Counted from the first letter of the stretch, positions 9,627-22,935 are shown. The stretch is DNA of 64,000 bases from Arenimonas donghaensis DSM 18148 = HO3-R19 (GCF_000743535.1 NZ_AVCJ01000023.1:124001-188000), one strand, 5' to 3'. Program-made: numbers and translations. Notes: generated by a model from the letters alone, not told the origin.

Positions 9627-11293
9627 GTCCCTTGCGCAGCGCCCGCGGCAGTTGGCGCGCACTGGGCATCGTGCGCGTGCTGCTGCGCCATCGGCTGGAT
9701 GCCCTGCTCGAAGGCACGGCGGTGGGCGGCTGGCTCTGGTTGCTCAAGCCGATCACCCGTCGCGCCAGCGCCACCGACCTGCCGCGCGGCCAGCGCCTGC
9801 GCCTGGCCCTGCAGGAACTGGGTCCGATCTTCGTCAAGTTCGGCCAGGTGCTGTCCACGCGCCGCGACCTGCTGCCGCCGGACATGGCCGAAGAGCTGTC
9901 GCTGCTGCAGGACCGCGTCGCCCCCTTCCCGGGCGAGGTCGCGCGTGCGCGCGTCGAGGCCGGACTGGGCCGGCCGATCGAAACCCTGTTCACCGATTTC
10001 GAAAACACCCCGCTGGCCTCGGCGTCCATCGCCCAGGTGCATGCGGCGCGCCTGCACGATGGCCGCGAAGTGGTGGTCAAGGTGCTGCGGCCGGGCATCC
10101 GCCAGCGCATACGCGACGACATTGCCCTGCTGCGCACCCTGGCCGCCCTGGCCGACCGCCACCATCCTTCGGCCGAGAAGATCCGCGCCCAGGAAGTGGT
10201 GAGCGAGATCGAATCCACGCTGTACGCCGAGCTCGACCTGCAGCGTGAAGGCGCCAACGGCAGCCTCATGCGGCGCACCTGGGCCGGCAGCGACGAGCTT
10301 TACGTGCCGGAAGTGTTCTGGACCCACAGCAGCGAAAGCGTGCTGACCATGGAGCGCGTGCGCGGCATCCCGTCCGACGACGTCGAGGCGCTCGACGCCG
10401 CCGGCATCGACCGCAAGGCGCTGGCGGCGCGCGGCGTGCGGGTGTTCTACACGCAGGTGTTCCGCGACAACTTCTTCCACGCCGACGCCCATGCCGGCAA
10501 CATCTGGGTCGATCTCGACCCGGCGCGCAAGGACAACCCGCGCTTCATCGCCATCGACTTCGGCATCGTCGGCCAGCTCACCCGCCGCGACCAGTACTAC
10601 CTGGCCGAGAACTTCATGGCGATTTTCCAGCGCGACTACCGCCGCATCGCCGAACTGCACGTCGAAGCCGGCTGGATGCCGGCGACCGTGCGCATCGACG
10701 AACTCGAGGCCGCCACCCGCGCCGTCTGCGAGCCGTATTTCACCCGGCCGCTGAGCGAGATTTCGCTGGGCGAAGTGCTGGTGAAGCTGTTCAAGACCGC
10801 CCAGCGTTACGAACTGACGCTGCAGCCGCAGCTGATCCTGCTGCAAAAGACCCTGCTCAACATCGAAGGCGTCGGCCGGCTGCTCGACCCCAAGCTCGAC
10901 ATCTGGGCCGAAGCCCGGCCGGTGCTGGAAAAGATCCTGCGCGAGCGCTACAGCCCGGCGACCCTGGGCAACGAGTTCCGCAAGCGCCTGCCCGAGCTGA
11001 TCACGCATGCGCCGGACATGCCGCGCCTGGTGCACGAGTTCCTGTCCCAGCAGGTGCGCGGCGAACACTCGCTCCGAATGCGCAGCGAGGACCTGGCCGA
11101 ACTGGCGCGCATCTCCCGCGCCGGCCAGCGCCAGACCGTCTACGCGATCCTGGGCACCGGCCTGATGATCGTCGCCGCGGTCCTTTATGCGCTGGAAGCC
11201 GGCGGCCCGCAGTTCATGGGCATCCCCGCGGCCGCCGCCATCGCCGGCCTCGGCGCCTTCGGCGCGTTCCTCGCCGCCTGGCCCCGGCGGTGA
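9623..11293 (+). CDS. ubiB: UbiB, ABC1/ADCK-family ATPase for ubiquinone biosynthesis
   Basis: A 556-residue atypical kinase-like protein required for ubiquinone synthesis. The KxGQ motif of the family is in [23 protein letters not shown] (about residue 72 on), the nucleotide-binding A-rich loop in [14 protein letters not shown], the catalytic loop in [12 protein letters not shown] and the DFG-equivalent in [10 protein letters not shown]. Two C-terminal transmembrane helices (about 505-550) anchor it to the inner membrane. Length matches E. coli UbiB (546). Its stop overlaps the GTG of the next gene. Confidence 0.97.
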   Translation: MSPLRSARGSWRALGIVRVLLRHRLDALLEGTAVGGWLWLLKPITRRASATDLPRGQRLRLALQELGPIFVKFGQVLSTRRDLLPPDMAEELSLLQDRVAPFPGEVARARVEAGLGRPIETLFTDFENTPLASASIAQVHAARLHDGREVVVKVLRPGIRQRIRDDIALLRTLAALADRHHPSAEKIRAQEVVSEIESTLYAELDLQREGANGSLMRRTWAGSDELYVPEVFWTHSSESVLTMERVRGIPSDDVEALDAAGIDRKALAARGVRVFYTQVFRDNFFHADAHAGNIWVDLDPARKDNPRFIAIDFGIVGQLTRRDQYYLAENFMAIFQRDYRRIAELHVEAGWMPATVRIDELEAATRAVCEPYFTRPLSEISLGEVLVKLFKTAQRYELTLQPQLILLQKTLLNIEGVGRLLDPKLDIWAEARPVLEKILRERYSPATLGNEFRKRLPELITHAPDMPRLVHEFLSQQVRGEHSLRMRSEDLAELARISRAGQRQTVYAILGTGLMIVAAVLYALEAGGPQFMGIPAAAAIAGLGAFGAFLAAWPRR

Positions 11294-12063
11294 GCGCCGA
11301 AGCAACTGTGGGAGGGACTTCAGTCCCGAAGCTTTTCGGGACTGAAGTCCCTCCCACAGCGGGTGGAATCGATCTGCCGGTCCTGTACCAGGACGAACAG
11401 CTGGCCGTGGTCAACAAGCCCGCCGGCCTGATGGTGCACGACAGCAAGCTGGCGCGCGGCGAGTCGGACTTCGCGGCGGACCGGCTGCGCGATCAGTTCG
11501 GGAAACCCATCTTCCTGGTGCACCGGCTCGACCGCGCCACCAGCGGCTGCCTGCTGCTGGCCTTCGACCGCGACACCGCCTCGGCGCTGGGCCGGAGCCT
11601 GATGGCCGAACATTTCCGCAAGGACTACCTGGCCGTCTGCCGCGGTTGGCCAGCGCCGGACCAGGGCGTGATCGAACACGCGCTCGACGGGGGCCCGGGC
11701 AAACCCGTCAAGAAGCCGGCCGTCACCGGGTTCCGGACCCTGGCCACGGCCGAGGTGGACTGGCCCAGCCAGCAACACCCGAGCTCGCGATATGCCCTGC
11801 TGTGCTGCAGTCCGCACACCGGTCGGTTCCGGCAGATCCGGCGCCACCTCAAGCACCTGCACCACCACCTGGTCGGCGACACCAGCCACGGCGACGGCCG
11901 CCACAACCTGGCGTTCCGCATGCGCGGCGTGCACCGCATGCTGCTGCATGCCTGGCGACTGTCGTTCCCGCATCCTGGCCTGGGCCGCGAGCTGACCGTC
12001 GTGGCACCGCCGGACCCGGAATTCCTGCGGGCGCTTGCCCTGTTGGGGATCGACCCGCCGTGA
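11290..12063 (+). CDS. truC: TruC-like tRNA pseudouridine synthase with repeat-encoded N-terminus
   Basis: A 257-residue RluA-family enzyme; TruC makes pseudouridine-65 in tRNA. Catalytic motif [13 protein letters not shown] carries the essential Asp; [30 protein letters not shown] and [11 protein letters not shown] match TruC. Homology begins at about residue 30 ([16 protein letters not shown]). The only standard start ahead of that is GTG 11290 (overlapping the ubiB stop, GTGA) or GTG 11308. Either way a 52-base palindromic repeat is read in frame, giving [21 protein letters not shown] start after the repeat is the only escape. The odd N-terminus is probably non-essential. Confidence 0.88.
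   Translation: MSAEATVGGTSVPKLFGTEVPPTAGGIDLPVLYQDEQLAVVNKPAGLMVHDSKLARGESDFAADRLRDQFGKPIFLVHRLDRATSGCLLLAFDRDTASALGRSLMAEHFRKDYLAVCRGWPAPDQGVIEHALDGGPGKPVKKPAVTGFRTLATAEVDWPSQQHPSSRYALLCCSPHTGRFRQIRRHLKHLHHHLVGDTSHGDGRHNLAFRMRGVHRMLLHAWRLSFPHPGLGRELTVVAPPDPEFLRALALLGIDPP
11307..11358. repeat. REP-like palindrome, family A, copy 1 (inside truC)
   Basis: Inverted repeat with perfect 24-base arms and a 4-base loop (GCTT); core GGGAGGGACTTCAGTCCC. The same core occurs at 37491-37548 and 61046-61108. This copy lies wholly in the truC reading frame. Confidence 0.95.
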
Positions 12064-12139
12064 CGGCTGGCCCATGCCGGCTTCACGCGAGGCTGGCAGG
12101 CTAGGCTGGACCCTGCCCCTTTCCCGACGCGAGCCCCCG

Positions 12140-12865
12140 ATGCATTCCAAAGCCCTGGCCTGCCTGTGTCTGATCGCCACCGCCTTCGCCCTGCCGGTGC
12201 AGGCCCAGACCGCCGACGACAGCGACGAGCGGGTCATCATGTCCTCCGCGGCCTTCCTGTCAGGTCACCCCGACCTGCGCTACCGGCTGTCGGGCCTGGA
12301 CAAGTTCAGGAAGGGTGACTTCGACGGCGCCCTGACCCACTTCCGGCGCGCCGCCCGCTACGGTGACAAGCCGTCGCAGGGCATGCTCGGCGAAATCTAC
12401 TGGGAAGGCACCGGCGTGGCCCAGGACAAGGCCATGGGCTACGTCTGGATGGACCTCGCCGCCGAGCGCGGCTACCCGCTGATGCTGGCCAAACGGGAGC
12501 GCTACTGGGCGGAACTGGATGCCGACGGTCGGGCCCGTGCCCTGGAACTGGGCCAGCAGGTCTACGCCGAATACGGCGACGAGGTGGCCAAGGCCCGCCT
12601 GGATCGCGAGCTGCGTTTCGCCAAGCGCAACACCACCGGCAGCCGCGTCGGCAGCGTCGGCGCCTTGACCATCATCATTCCGACGCCGTCGGGCGAAGAG
12701 GTCATCGACGGCAGCAAGTTCTACGACGAGAAGTTCTGGGACGTCGACCAGTACCTGCAGTGGCAGGACGCGGACTGGGTGAACAACGCCGAGGGCACCG
12801 TGGACGTCGGCGACGTGATGAGCCTCGACCAGCCCCTGCCCCCCGACGGGGACGATGGCGAGTAG
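12140..12865 (+). CDS. Secreted Sel1/TPR-type repeat protein
   Basis: A 241-residue protein with a clear signal peptide (MHSKALACLCLIATAFALP, cut near VQAQ), so periplasmic or secreted. Residues about 55-130 form Sel1-like repeats: GDFDGALTHFRRAARYGDKPSQ, MLGEIYWEGTGVAQDKAMGYVW and MDLAAERGYP. The C-terminal half (PTPSGEEVIDGSKFYDEK, then acidic DGDDGE) matches nothing I know. ATG 12140 is chosen because the signal peptide begins there; an upstream in-frame extension has no such logic. Sel1 proteins usually mediate protein-protein contacts. Role unknown. Confidence 0.75.
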   Translation: MHSKALACLCLIATAFALPVQAQTADDSDERVIMSSAAFLSGHPDLRYRLSGLDKFRKGDFDGALTHFRRAARYGDKPSQGMLGEIYWEGTGVAQDKAMGYVWMDLAAERGYPLMLAKRERYWAELDADGRARALELGQQVYAEYGDEVAKARLDRELRFAKRNTTGSRVGSVGALTIIIPTPSGEEVIDGSKFYDEKFWDVDQYLQWQDADWVNNAEGTVDVGDVMSLDQPLPPDGDDGE

Positions 12866-12902
12866 GCGATAATGCCGGCCAGCCCCACCGCCGGACCCCA
12901 CC

Positions 12903-13535
12903 TTGGCAAAGCTCTATTTCTACTACTCGGCGATGAACGCCGGGAAGACCACCACCCTGCTGCAAAGCGCGCACAACTACCACGAGCGCGGCATGCGCAC
13001 GCTCATCCTCACGCCGAAGCTGGACAACCGCTTCGGCGAAGGCCTGGTGGCCTCGCGCATCGGCCTCAAGGCGCGGGCCACGGTGTTCGGGGCGGATGAC
13101 GACCTGCTGGCGATGGCCCGCGACGACATCGCCGCCCGCGGCGACCTGCACTGCGTGCTGGTGGACGAAGCCCAGTTCCTGTCCAGGCGCCAGGTCTGGC
13201 AGCTGACCGAGATCGTCGATCGCCTGAACGTGCCGGCGCTGGCCTACGGGCTGCGCACCGACTTCCGGGGGGAACTGTTCGAAGGCAGCCAGTACCTGCT
13301 GGCCTGGGCCGACAACCTGGTCGAGATCAAGACCATCTGCCACACCGGCCGCAAGGCCATCATGGTCGTGCGCGTGGACGAGCACGGGCGCGCGATCACC
13401 GACGGCCCGCAGGTGGAAATCGGTGGCAACGAGCGCTACGTGTCGGTGAGCCGCGGCGAGTTCAAGAAGGTCATGGCGGGCGAGGGTCATATCGACCTGC
13501 AGCAGCCGCGTTTGCCGCTCGACACGCCCGACTGA
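12903..13535 (+). CDS. tdk: Thymidine kinase, type II
   Basis: A 210-residue enzyme that phosphorylates thymidine in the salvage pathway. The P-loop MNAGKTTTL has Lys15; VLVDEAQFL carries the catalytic Glu, followed by the [15 protein letters not shown] lid region and GGNERYVSV. Start is TTG 12903, since the conserved N-terminus [14 protein letters not shown] begins right after it and no ATG/GTG is available. Cys residues that hold structural zinc in most type II kinases are largely missing: C146-H-T replaces a paired-Cys motif and S183-R-G-E-F replaces the second. Its TGA abuts the convergent kinase stop with no spacer. Confidence 0.95.
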   Translation: MAKLYFYYSAMNAGKTTTLLQSAHNYHERGMRTLILTPKLDNRFGEGLVASRIGLKARATVFGADDDLLAMARDDIAARGDLHCVLVDEAQFLSRRQVWQLTEIVDRLNVPALAYGLRTDFRGELFEGSQYLLAWADNLVEIKTICHTGRKAIMVVRVDEHGRAITDGPQVEIGGNERYVSVSRGEFKKVMAGEGHIDLQQPRLPLDTPD

Positions 13536-16331
<2,796 letters not shown>

Positions 16332-16347
16332 CGCGGCGGGATCCGTA

Positions 16348-16914
16348 TCAGCCCTGCAGGGCCGCCAGCAGGAACATGCGGGCCTTCTGCCAGTCGCGGC
16401 GTACGCTGCGCTCGGAGCGCTTGAGCAGGCCGGCGATTTCGGTCTCCGACAGGCCGGCGAAATAGCGCATCTCGACCACCTGGGCCAGGCGCGGGTCGAG
16501 GTCGTTGAGTTTGTTGAGCGCCACGTCCAGGCCGAGCATTTCCTCGTCCAGGCGCATGCCGCCGCCGGCGTCCTCGGGCAGGTCGGTGACGCGGTGCAGG
16601 TCGCCGCCGCGTTTGACCGCCATGCGCTGGCGGGCGTAGTCCACCACCACCGAGCGCATGGCGCTGGCGGCGTAGGCGAAGAAGTGGGCGCGGTCCTCGA
16701 ACTCGGCCTCGGCGCGGCCGGCCAGCTTCAGGTAGGCCTCGTGCACCAGGGCCGTGGTGTCGAGCGTGTGGCCGTGCTGCTGGCCGCCGAGCTGGCGCCG
16801 GGCCATGCCATGCAACTCGCGGTACAGGGTCGCGAGCACGCGATCGAGCGCCGATTTGTCCCCGGCACGGGCAGCGCTCAACCACTGGGTGATTTCGGCG
16901 GTGTCGTTCATCAT
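16348..16914 (-). CDS. ECF sigma factor (Sigma70_ECF/ECF43-like), kinase-linked
   Basis: A 188-residue two-domain sigma factor: sigma-2 (about 20-95, with FEDRAHFFAYAASAMRSVVVDYAR) and sigma-4 (about 125-185, with FAGLSETEIAGLLKRSERSVRRDW). The usual acidic region 2.2 motif D-A-E-D is replaced by D52-T53-T54-A55 before LVHEAYLKL. In the studied ECF43 protein EcfP this loss of charge is restored by Thr phosphorylation from its partner kinase, which fits the kinase gene next door. Two ATGs (16914, 16911) are equally placed. No anti-sigma gene is present. Confidence 0.92.
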   Translation of the reverse strand: MMNDTAEITQWLSAARAGDKSALDRVLATLYRELHGMARRQLGGQQHGHTLDTTALVHEAYLKLAGRAEAEFEDRAHFFAYAASAMRSVVVDYARQRMAVKRGGDLHRVTDLPEDAGGGMRLDEEMLGLDVALNKLNDLDPRLAQVVEMRYFAGLSETEIAGLLKRSERSVRRDWQKARMFLLAALQG

Positions 16915-16966
16915 TCCCCGGAAACCCGTCTGCGCGGGCTGGGACCACTATAAAGGAACCAGCGGC

Positions 16967-17779
16967 CTATCGCTGGCAGCCCGGACACCAGGCGGTGGCC
17001 CGGTTGGACATGCGGCCGTCGCGCAGGATCCGCCCGCAGCGGCGGCAGGGCTGGCCCTCCCGGCCATAAACGAACAGCTCCTGCTCGAAATACCCCGGGG
17101 CGCCGTCGGCATTGAGGAAATCGCGCAGGGTGGTGCCGCCGCGGGTGATCGCGTGGGCCAGGATGGTCTTCACCGCGCCGGCCAGCCGGCGATAGCGTTC
17201 CCGGCTTATCGCGCCGGCGGCCCGGCCCGGGGCGATGCCCGCCCGGAACAGGCTTTCGGCGGCATAGATGTTGCCAACGCCGACCACGACCGCCTGGTCC
17301 ATCAGGAAGGCCTTCACCGGCGCCTTGCGGCCACGGCTGAGCGCGAACAGGTAGTCGCCGTCGAAGGCGTCCGACAGGGGTTCGGGACCGAGGTGGGCCA
17401 ACAGCGCATGGGTCTGGCCGGCGGGCTGCCACAGCAGGCAGCCGAAGCGGCGCGGGTCGGTGAAACGCAGCACCCGTCCCGAGTCCAGGGCCAGGTCGAC
17501 GTGGTCATGCGAAGCCACCGGGGTGCGCGCGGGCAGCACCCGCAGCATGCCCGACATGCCCAGGTGCAGCAGGGCGCTGCCCGGCGCGGTGTCCACCAGC
17601 AGGTATTTGGCGCGCCGGCGCACCCCCAGGACCCGCTGGCCGGGCAGTTCGCGCGCCACCTCGGGCGGGATCGGCCAGCGCAGGTCCGGCCGGCGCAGCA
17701 CCACGGCGGTGATGCGCCGACCTTCCAGGTGGGGGGCCAGGCCGCGCCGGGTGGTTTCGACTTCGGGGAGTTCGGGCAT
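16967..17779 (-). CDS. mutM: Formamidopyrimidine-DNA glycosylase (Fpg)
   Basis: A 270-residue bifunctional DNA glycosylase/AP lyase removing 8-oxoguanine and FaPy. The essential N-terminus [13 protein letters not shown] (Pro2, Glu3) is intact after Met removal; RRAKYLLV holds the conserved Lys, [17 protein letters not shown] the helix-two-turn-helix, and the end is a Cys4 zinc finger (C-R-R-C ... C-P-G-C). Length matches E. coli Fpg (269). Start at 17779 is fixed by the Met-Pro-Glu requirement. It ends 52 bases from the sigma factor start, so it may read toward that operon. Confidence 0.98.
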   Translation of the reverse strand: MPELPEVETTRRGLAPHLEGRRITAVVLRRPDLRWPIPPEVARELPGQRVLGVRRRAKYLLVDTAPGSALLHLGMSGMLRVLPARTPVASHDHVDLALDSGRVLRFTDPRRFGCLLWQPAGQTHALLAHLGPEPLSDAFDGDYLFALSRGRKAPVKAFLMDQAVVVGVGNIYAAESLFRAGIAPGRAAGAISRERYRRLAGAVKTILAHAITRGGTTLRDFLNADGAPGYFEQELFVYGREGQPCRRCGRILRDGRMSNRATAWCPGCQR

Positions 17780-17853
17780 GGGCGAAGTTTGGCAGAGCCG
17801 CCGACTGAACAGGCCGATTGCGGCGCCGGGGCGCGGCGGCATAGCCTTGCCCG

Positions 17854-20800
17854 ATGCGCGCCTCCTCCTGCCTGCTCTACACCTGCCTGGTCCTCGCGGC
17901 CTGGGGCGCGTCCCTGCCGGCCCAGGCAACCCATGCCGGGGGTCCGGTCGAAACCCTGCGTGCGACCCTGGCCGGCCTGGCCGATCCCCAGCGCCAGGCC
18001 GCCAGCGACAACCTCGACGCCGCTGCCGCCGCCAAGGACGAAGCCGCCCGCCTGCGCAAGGAGCTGGCCACGCTGGAAGCCGAGATCGCCGCGGCGCCCG
18101 AGCGCGCCCGTCGATTCGAAAAGGACCTGCAGGCCTCGCCGCGCCAGGCGCTGGCGGCCTGGCGCGACCGGGTCCCGGCCTCGGCCGATGTCGAGGTGCT
18201 CGAGCAGATGCTGGAAAAGGAGCGCCGCGAAGCCCAGGCGCTCGGTGACCGCATCGCCCGGCTCACGGCCGACCTGGGTGCGTCGTTGGCGGCCGATCCT
18301 GCCTCCGATGCCAGCCTCGACGAACTGCGGCGGCGACGCGAGGAGCTGCTGCTGCCGCTCGTGCCGGTCGAGGGCGAGCCCGCGGCGCTGACCGAATCAC
18401 GACGCCTGCGCCAGGAAGCCGAACGCCAGCGGGTGGAAGCACAGCTGGCGCTCCGCGAAGCCCGGGACGTTTCGGCGGCCTCGCGCCAGCGCGCCCAGGA
18501 GCTGGAGCTGCGGGTCCTGCGCCTTCGCCTGGCCCAGCACGAACCGCGCCAGATCTGGCTGCAGCAACGCATCCGCGACCAGTCACGTGCCAGCCTGCAG
18601 GCCCTGGTCGCCGAGGTGGACGCGCGCGCCGCGACGATCGCGCCCGGCGACCCGGTCCTGGCCGAAGCGGCCGCCACCAACCTGGCGCTGGCCGGCGACC
18701 TGCTGGCGGCCAACGAAAAGCTGGCCGACTACCGCAGTCGCCAGGCCGAGGCCGAACAATCCCTGGCCGCCGTTCGCGCCGCGCTTCGCGACAGCCGCGT
18801 GCGCCTGGAACTGGGCGGCAACAGCGAACAGGTGGGTACCTGGCTCTGGGCCGTCATGCGCAAGCTGGAGTTTCCCGACGTCCTCGAGGAACGCCTGGCC
18901 GATACCCGCGAGTCGCTGGCCAGCGCCCGCTTGGCCCTGATCGCGCTCGACGAACGCCAGCGCGAGCTGTCCGACGTCGCCGCCCGGGCCCGTGAACTGC
19001 GCGACGCCGCCGCCCACCAGTCCGATGAAGGCGACGACCAGGCCTCCCCGGACGGCGAGGACGCCCTGCAGGCCTGGCTGGAGGCCCGCCAGGACCTGCT
19101 TGCCCGGCTAGAACCCATGCTTTGGCGGCAAGTCGCGACGCTGGAACAGAACGAACGGGCCCTGCAGGCGCGCCTGCAGGTCGCCGGCGAATTGCGCCAG
19201 CTGCTCGACCGCCACCTGCTATGGATCCGCAGCCACGCGCCGGTCGACGCCGACTGGATCAGGCGCTGGCCGGCGGCCGCGATGGACCTGGTGAAACCAT
19301 CGCGTTTCGCCACCACGGCCAAGTTGCTGGTGCAGTCCGCGGCCGAGCGACCGCTGCCGCTGTCCCTGGCCGTGCTGGTGCTGCTGGGCCTGGGCGTGCT
19401 GCGTCGTCGTTCCCGGGTGAGCATCGTCGCCCTGGGCCAGGGCCTGCGCGACGTCCGCCAGGACCGGTTCGTCCGCACGCTGGCCTGCCTGGCCTGGACC
19501 CTGGTGGCGGCGCTGCCGCTGGCGGCCACGCTGTGGCTGGGCGGCGAACTGCTGCAGGACGTGGGTACGCGCGGCAAATACAGCGATTCGTTCGGCCAGG
19601 CCCTGCAGGCGCTGGCGCTGCCGGCGCTCACCCTGTCGTTCCTGCGCTGGCTGGTCCGCGACCGCGGCCTGGCGCACGCGCATTTCCGCTGGACCCGCCA
19701 GCGCCGCGAGGCGCTGCAGGCCTGGCTGCCTTCGCTGCAGGCGGTGCTGCTGCCGATGTATTTCGTGGTGGCGCTGGGCTTCATCCGCGACCAGGACCTG
19801 GCCATCGATGTGTCCGCACGCATCGGCGTGGTGATCGCCGGGGTGTTTGCCGCCGTGGCCCTGGCCTGGCTGCTGGGGCCGGACCGCCTGCGCCACGTGC
19901 GCGGTGCCAACCTGGAGCCGTCGAAGCTGCGCCGCGCGCTGCGCGTGCTGCTGCCGGCGGGACTGCTGGCCATCGCGGTGCTGGCGCTGCAGGGCTACGT
20001 GTACTCGGCGGCGATCGTGCTGGACGCGCAGTTCGCCAGCGTCGGCGTATTCATCGCGGTCGGCGTCCTGCACGGCCTGCTGGCGCGCTGGTTCGCACTG
20101 GGTGAACGCCGGCTGGCCCTGCGCCGACTTGAGCAAAAGCGCGAGGCCGAACTCCAGGCCCGCGCCGAGGGCAACGTCCCGGACGAGGGTGGCGGTGAAG
20201 CCATCCCGGTCGACCTGGACGAGGACCTGGCGCTGGACAAGGTCAACGAGCAGACCCGCCGCCTGATGCGCGCGGTGAAGCTGGTGCTGTTGGCCGCCGG
20301 CCTGGCCTGGGTGTGGGCGGAGGTGCTGCCGGCCTTCGCCCGGCTCGACGAAGTGGTGCTCTGGTCGGTATCGCAGTCGGCCGCGGACGGCGTCGCGACG
20401 GTCGAGTCGATCACCCTGATGGCGGTGCTGCTGGGCCTGCTGACGTTGTCGCTGACCTTCGTGGCGGCGCGCAACCTGCCGGGCCTGCTGGAGATCGGCC
20501 TGCTTTCCAAGGTCAACATGGACTCGGCCTCGCGCTACGCCGTGACCAGCGTCTCGCGCTACGCCATCGTCATGGTCGGCGTCATCGTCGGCCTGGGCCT
20601 GCTGGGGCTGCGCTGGAGCCAGCTGCAGTGGCTGGCCGCGGCGCTGACGGTCGGCCTGGGCTTTGGCCTGCAGGAGATCTTCGCCAACTTCGTTTCCGGC
20701 CTGATCCTGCTGTTCGAGCGGCCGTTCCGCGTTGGCGACGTGATCACGGTGAACAACCTCGACGGCACCGTCACCCGCATCCGCACCCGCGCCACCACCA

Positions 20801-21216
20801 TCCTTGATTTCGACAACAAGGAAATCGTGGTTCCCAACAAGAGCTTCATCACCGGCCAGCTGGTGAACTGGACGCTCAGCGACGAAACCACCCGCATCGT
20901 GGTCAAGGTAGGAGTCGATTACGGCACCGACCCGGCGCTGGTGCATCGCCTGTTGCTGCAGGCGGCGTCGGAAAGCACACGCGTGCTCGAGACGCCGCCG
21001 CCGCGCAGCTGGCTGCTCGAATTCGGGGCGAACTCGCTGGACTTCGAACTGCGCGTCTTCGTCGGCAGCATGCTCGACCGGCTGGCGACCCGCAACGAAA
21101 TCAACGTGCGCCTTTGCGAACTTTTCGCCGAGAACGGCGTCGGTTTCGCCTTCCCGCAGCTGGACGTACACGTGCGCGACCTGCCCGAACCGAAGGCTCC
21201 GAAAACGCCGACCTGA
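17854..21216 (+). CDS. Large mechanosensitive channel, MscK/MscM (KefA) type
   Basis: A 1120-residue protein. Signal peptide (1-26), a long periplasmic coiled-coil region (about 30-430), a cluster of transmembrane helices (about 490-880), and the C-terminal MscS channel core. The pore-lining TM3 and beta domain are clear from about residue 925: [35 protein letters not shown], and [19 protein letters not shown]. MscK/MscM family proteins have this size (1107-1120). It releases solutes on osmotic downshock. Divergent from mutM with 74 bases between. Confidence 0.95.
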   Translation: MRASSCLLYTCLVLAAWGASLPAQATHAGGPVETLRATLAGLADPQRQAASDNLDAAAAAKDEAARLRKELATLEAEIAAAPERARRFEKDLQASPRQALAAWRDRVPASADVEVLEQMLEKERREAQALGDRIARLTADLGASLAADPASDASLDELRRRREELLLPLVPVEGEPAALTESRRLRQEAERQRVEAQLALREARDVSAASRQRAQELELRVLRLRLAQHEPRQIWLQQRIRDQSRASLQALVAEVDARAATIAPGDPVLAEAAATNLALAGDLLAANEKLADYRSRQAEAEQSLAAVRAALRDSRVRLELGGNSEQVGTWLWAVMRKLEFPDVLEERLADTRESLASARLALIALDERQRELSDVAARARELRDAAAHQSDEGDDQASPDGEDALQAWLEARQDLLARLEPMLWRQVATLEQNERALQARLQVAGELRQLLDRHLLWIRSHAPVDADWIRRWPAAAMDLVKPSRFATTAKLLVQSAAERPLPLSLAVLVLLGLGVLRRRSRVSIVALGQGLRDVRQDRFVRTLACLAWTLVAALPLAATLWLGGELLQDVGTRGKYSDSFGQALQALALPALTLSFLRWLVRDRGLAHAHFRWTRQRREALQAWLPSLQAVLLPMYFVVALGFIRDQDLAIDVSARIGVVIAGVFAAVALAWLLGPDRLRHVRGANLEPSKLRRALRVLLPAGLLAIAVLALQGYVYSAAIVLDAQFASVGVFIAVGVLHGLLARWFALGERRLALRRLEQKREAELQARAEGNVPDEGGGEAIPVDLDEDLALDKVNEQTRRLMRAVKLVLLAAGLAWVWAEVLPAFARLDEVVLWSVSQSAADGVATVESITLMAVLLGLLTLSLTFVAARNLPGLLEIGLLSKVNMDSASRYAVTSVSRYAIVMVGVIVGLGLLGLRWSQLQWLAAALTVGLGFGLQEIFANFVSGLILLFERPFRVGDVITVNNLDGTVTRIRTRATTILDFDNKEIVVPNKSFITGQLVNWTLSDETTRIVVKVGVDYGTDPALVHRLLLQAASESTRVLETPPPRSWLLEFGANSLDFELRVFVGSMLDRLATRNEINVRLCELFAENGVGFAFPQLDVHVRDLPEPKAPKTPT

Positions 21217-21351
21217 ACACGGGTTCATGCGCGAAGCCCTTGTGGCGCGCCCGCCCCACCTCCATACAGGGAGGAAGGGTGACGCCGCCGCTGCCGGCAG
21301 GCATCATCGACCCCGATACCGGGCCCAAGGCCCACCCCCCTGGAGTTACCG

Positions 21352-22536
21352 ATGTTCCCCGAGTTCCTGGACTGGCTGGCCCGTGGCATCACGCAGGCCA
21401 GCGTTTGGCAGATGGTCGCGTATTTCCTGGTGGTGACCCAGCTCACCATCATGACCACCACGCTGTACCTGCATCGCAGCGCGGCGCACCGCGGCGTGGA
21501 CTTCCACCCGGTGCTGACGCATTTCTTCCGCTTCTGGGCCTGGCTCACCACGGCCATGGTCACCAAGGAGTGGACCGCGGTGCACCGCAAGCACCACGCC
21601 AAGTGCGAAACCGCCGAGGACCCGCACAGCCCCCGTTTCCAGGGCATCCACCAGGTGCTCTGGCGCGGCGTCGAGCTCTACCAGGAAGCGCGCCTGGACA
21701 AGGACATGCTGGAGAAGTACGGCAAGGGTTCGCCGGACGACTGGATCGAACGCAAGCTCTACACCCGCATGCCGTCGCTGGGCCCGAGCCTGATGCTGTT
21801 CATCAACCTGGCGCTGTTCGGCCTCCCGGGCATCGCCATCTGGGCGCTGCAGATGGCCTGGATCCCGTTCTGGGCGGCCGGCGTCATCAACGGCCTGGGC
21901 CACTGGTGGGGCTACCGCAACTTCGACACCGCCGACACGGCCACCAACCTGACGCCGTGGGCGTTCTGGGTGGGCGGCGAAGAGCTGCACAACAACCACC
22001 ACGCCTTCCCCAGCTCCGCCAAGTTCGCGCTGCGCAAGTACGAGTTCGATATTGGCTGGGCCGTCATCCGCGGCCTGCAGGCCGTCGGCCTGGCCAAAGT
22101 GCTGCGCGTCGCGCCGGAGCTGGACGTGCGTCCGAACATCCAGGTGCCCGACACCGAAACCATGCGCGCGATGATGGCGCACCGCTGGCAGGTCGCCACC
22201 GACTACTACAAGCTGGTGCTCAAGCCGCACCTGCAGTCCGAAGCCGCCGACCTGCCGGGCCGCCTGCGCCGCGCCTTCCGCAGCGAGGGCAAGTGGCTCA
22301 GCGAAGACAAGCGCATGCGTTTCAACGCCTGGATTGCCGAGCGCCCGAACACCGCCCGCCTGATGCAGTTCCGGGCCAGCCTGCTGGCCATCTACGAGAT
22401 CAAGAGCGCCGCCGCCGAAGCCAAGATGGAGGCCCTGCGCGCCTGGTGTGCCGAGGCCGAAGCTTCCGGCGTCCGCCAGCTCGAGGAGTTCTCGCAGCGC
22501 CTGAAGGGCTACTCGATGGTGCCGGCGCGCGCCTGA
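21352..22536 (+). CDS. Membrane fatty-acid (acyl-CoA/acyl-lipid) desaturase
   Basis: A 394-residue diiron desaturase with four hydrophobic segments and the three histidine boxes in the correct order: H41-R-S-A-A-H46, H78-R-K-H81-H82 and H213-N-N-H216-H217. GHWWGYRNF sits between boxes two and three. A C-terminal soluble part (about 260-394) is longer than in the shortest family members. It introduces a cis double bond into saturated acyl chains, probably delta-9. It is transcribed alone and ends at a strong intrinsic terminator. Confidence 0.95.
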   Translation: MFPEFLDWLARGITQASVWQMVAYFLVVTQLTIMTTTLYLHRSAAHRGVDFHPVLTHFFRFWAWLTTAMVTKEWTAVHRKHHAKCETAEDPHSPRFQGIHQVLWRGVELYQEARLDKDMLEKYGKGSPDDWIERKLYTRMPSLGPSLMLFINLALFGLPGIAIWALQMAWIPFWAAGVINGLGHWWGYRNFDTADTATNLTPWAFWVGGEELHNNHHAFPSSAKFALRKYEFDIGWAVIRGLQAVGLAKVLRVAPELDVRPNIQVPDTETMRAMMAHRWQVATDYYKLVLKPHLQSEAADLPGRLRRAFRSEGKWLSEDKRMRFNAWIAERPNTARLMQFRASLLAIYEIKSAAAEAKMEALRAWCAEAEASGVRQLEEFSQRLKGYSMVPARA

Positions 22537-22560
22537 TCCCATCGTTTACCCGCATCACCG

Positions 22561-22592
22561 GCAGGGCCCGCTTCGGCGGGCCCTGCTTTTTT
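22561..22592 (+). terminator. Intrinsic terminator after the desaturase
   Basis: Perfect 11-bp GC stem (GCAGGGCCCGC/GCGGGCCCTGC) closed by a TTCG tetraloop and followed by six T residues, 24 bases after the desaturase stop. A textbook rho-independent terminator. Confidence 0.95.
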
Positions 22593-22646
22593 GCGGACGG
22601 GGATTGGCTTATCGTGCCTGCACGCAGCCGCGTGAGGATGCAAACC

Positions 22647-22934
22647 ATGGCCCGGGTGGTGGTCGCCCCCGCACTGTCGCGCCGCCTGCCCGGGCAAGGG
22701 GACGACCGGGAGCTGGCGCTGGACCTGCCCGGCGATACCGTCGCCGACGTGCTCGGGGCGCTGTTCGCCCGGCACCCGCCGCTTCGTGGTTATGTGCTGG
22801 ACGAGCAGGGCGCACCCCGCCGGCACATCGCCCTGTTCATCGATGGCGACGCGCTGCAACCCAAGAACGAACTATCGCGCCCGGTTTCCCCGGGCGCGGA
22901 AATCTACGTGATGCAGGCCCTGTCGGGAGGCTGA
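22647..22934 (+). CDS. MoaD/ThiS-like ubiquitin-fold protein
   Basis: A 95-residue beta-grasp protein ending in the bare Gly-Gly that MoaD/ThiS proteins need for adenylation and thiocarboxylate formation (EIYVMQALSGG). Conserved core: LPGDTVADVLGALFARHPPLRGYVLDE, then HIALFIDGDAL and LSRPVSPGAEIYV. GAGG lies nine bases before ATG 22647; an ATG nine bases upstream is too near it. No moaE, thiG or E1 enzyme is nearby. Its stop is one base from the start of the propeller gene, so the two are coupled. It may be a sulfur carrier for something other than molybdopterin; unproven. Confidence 0.85.
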   Translation: MARVVVAPALSRRLPGQGDDRELALDLPGDTVADVLGALFARHPPLRGYVLDEQGAPRRHIALFIDGDALQPKNELSRPVSPGAEIYVMQALSGG

Positions 22935-22935
22935 G

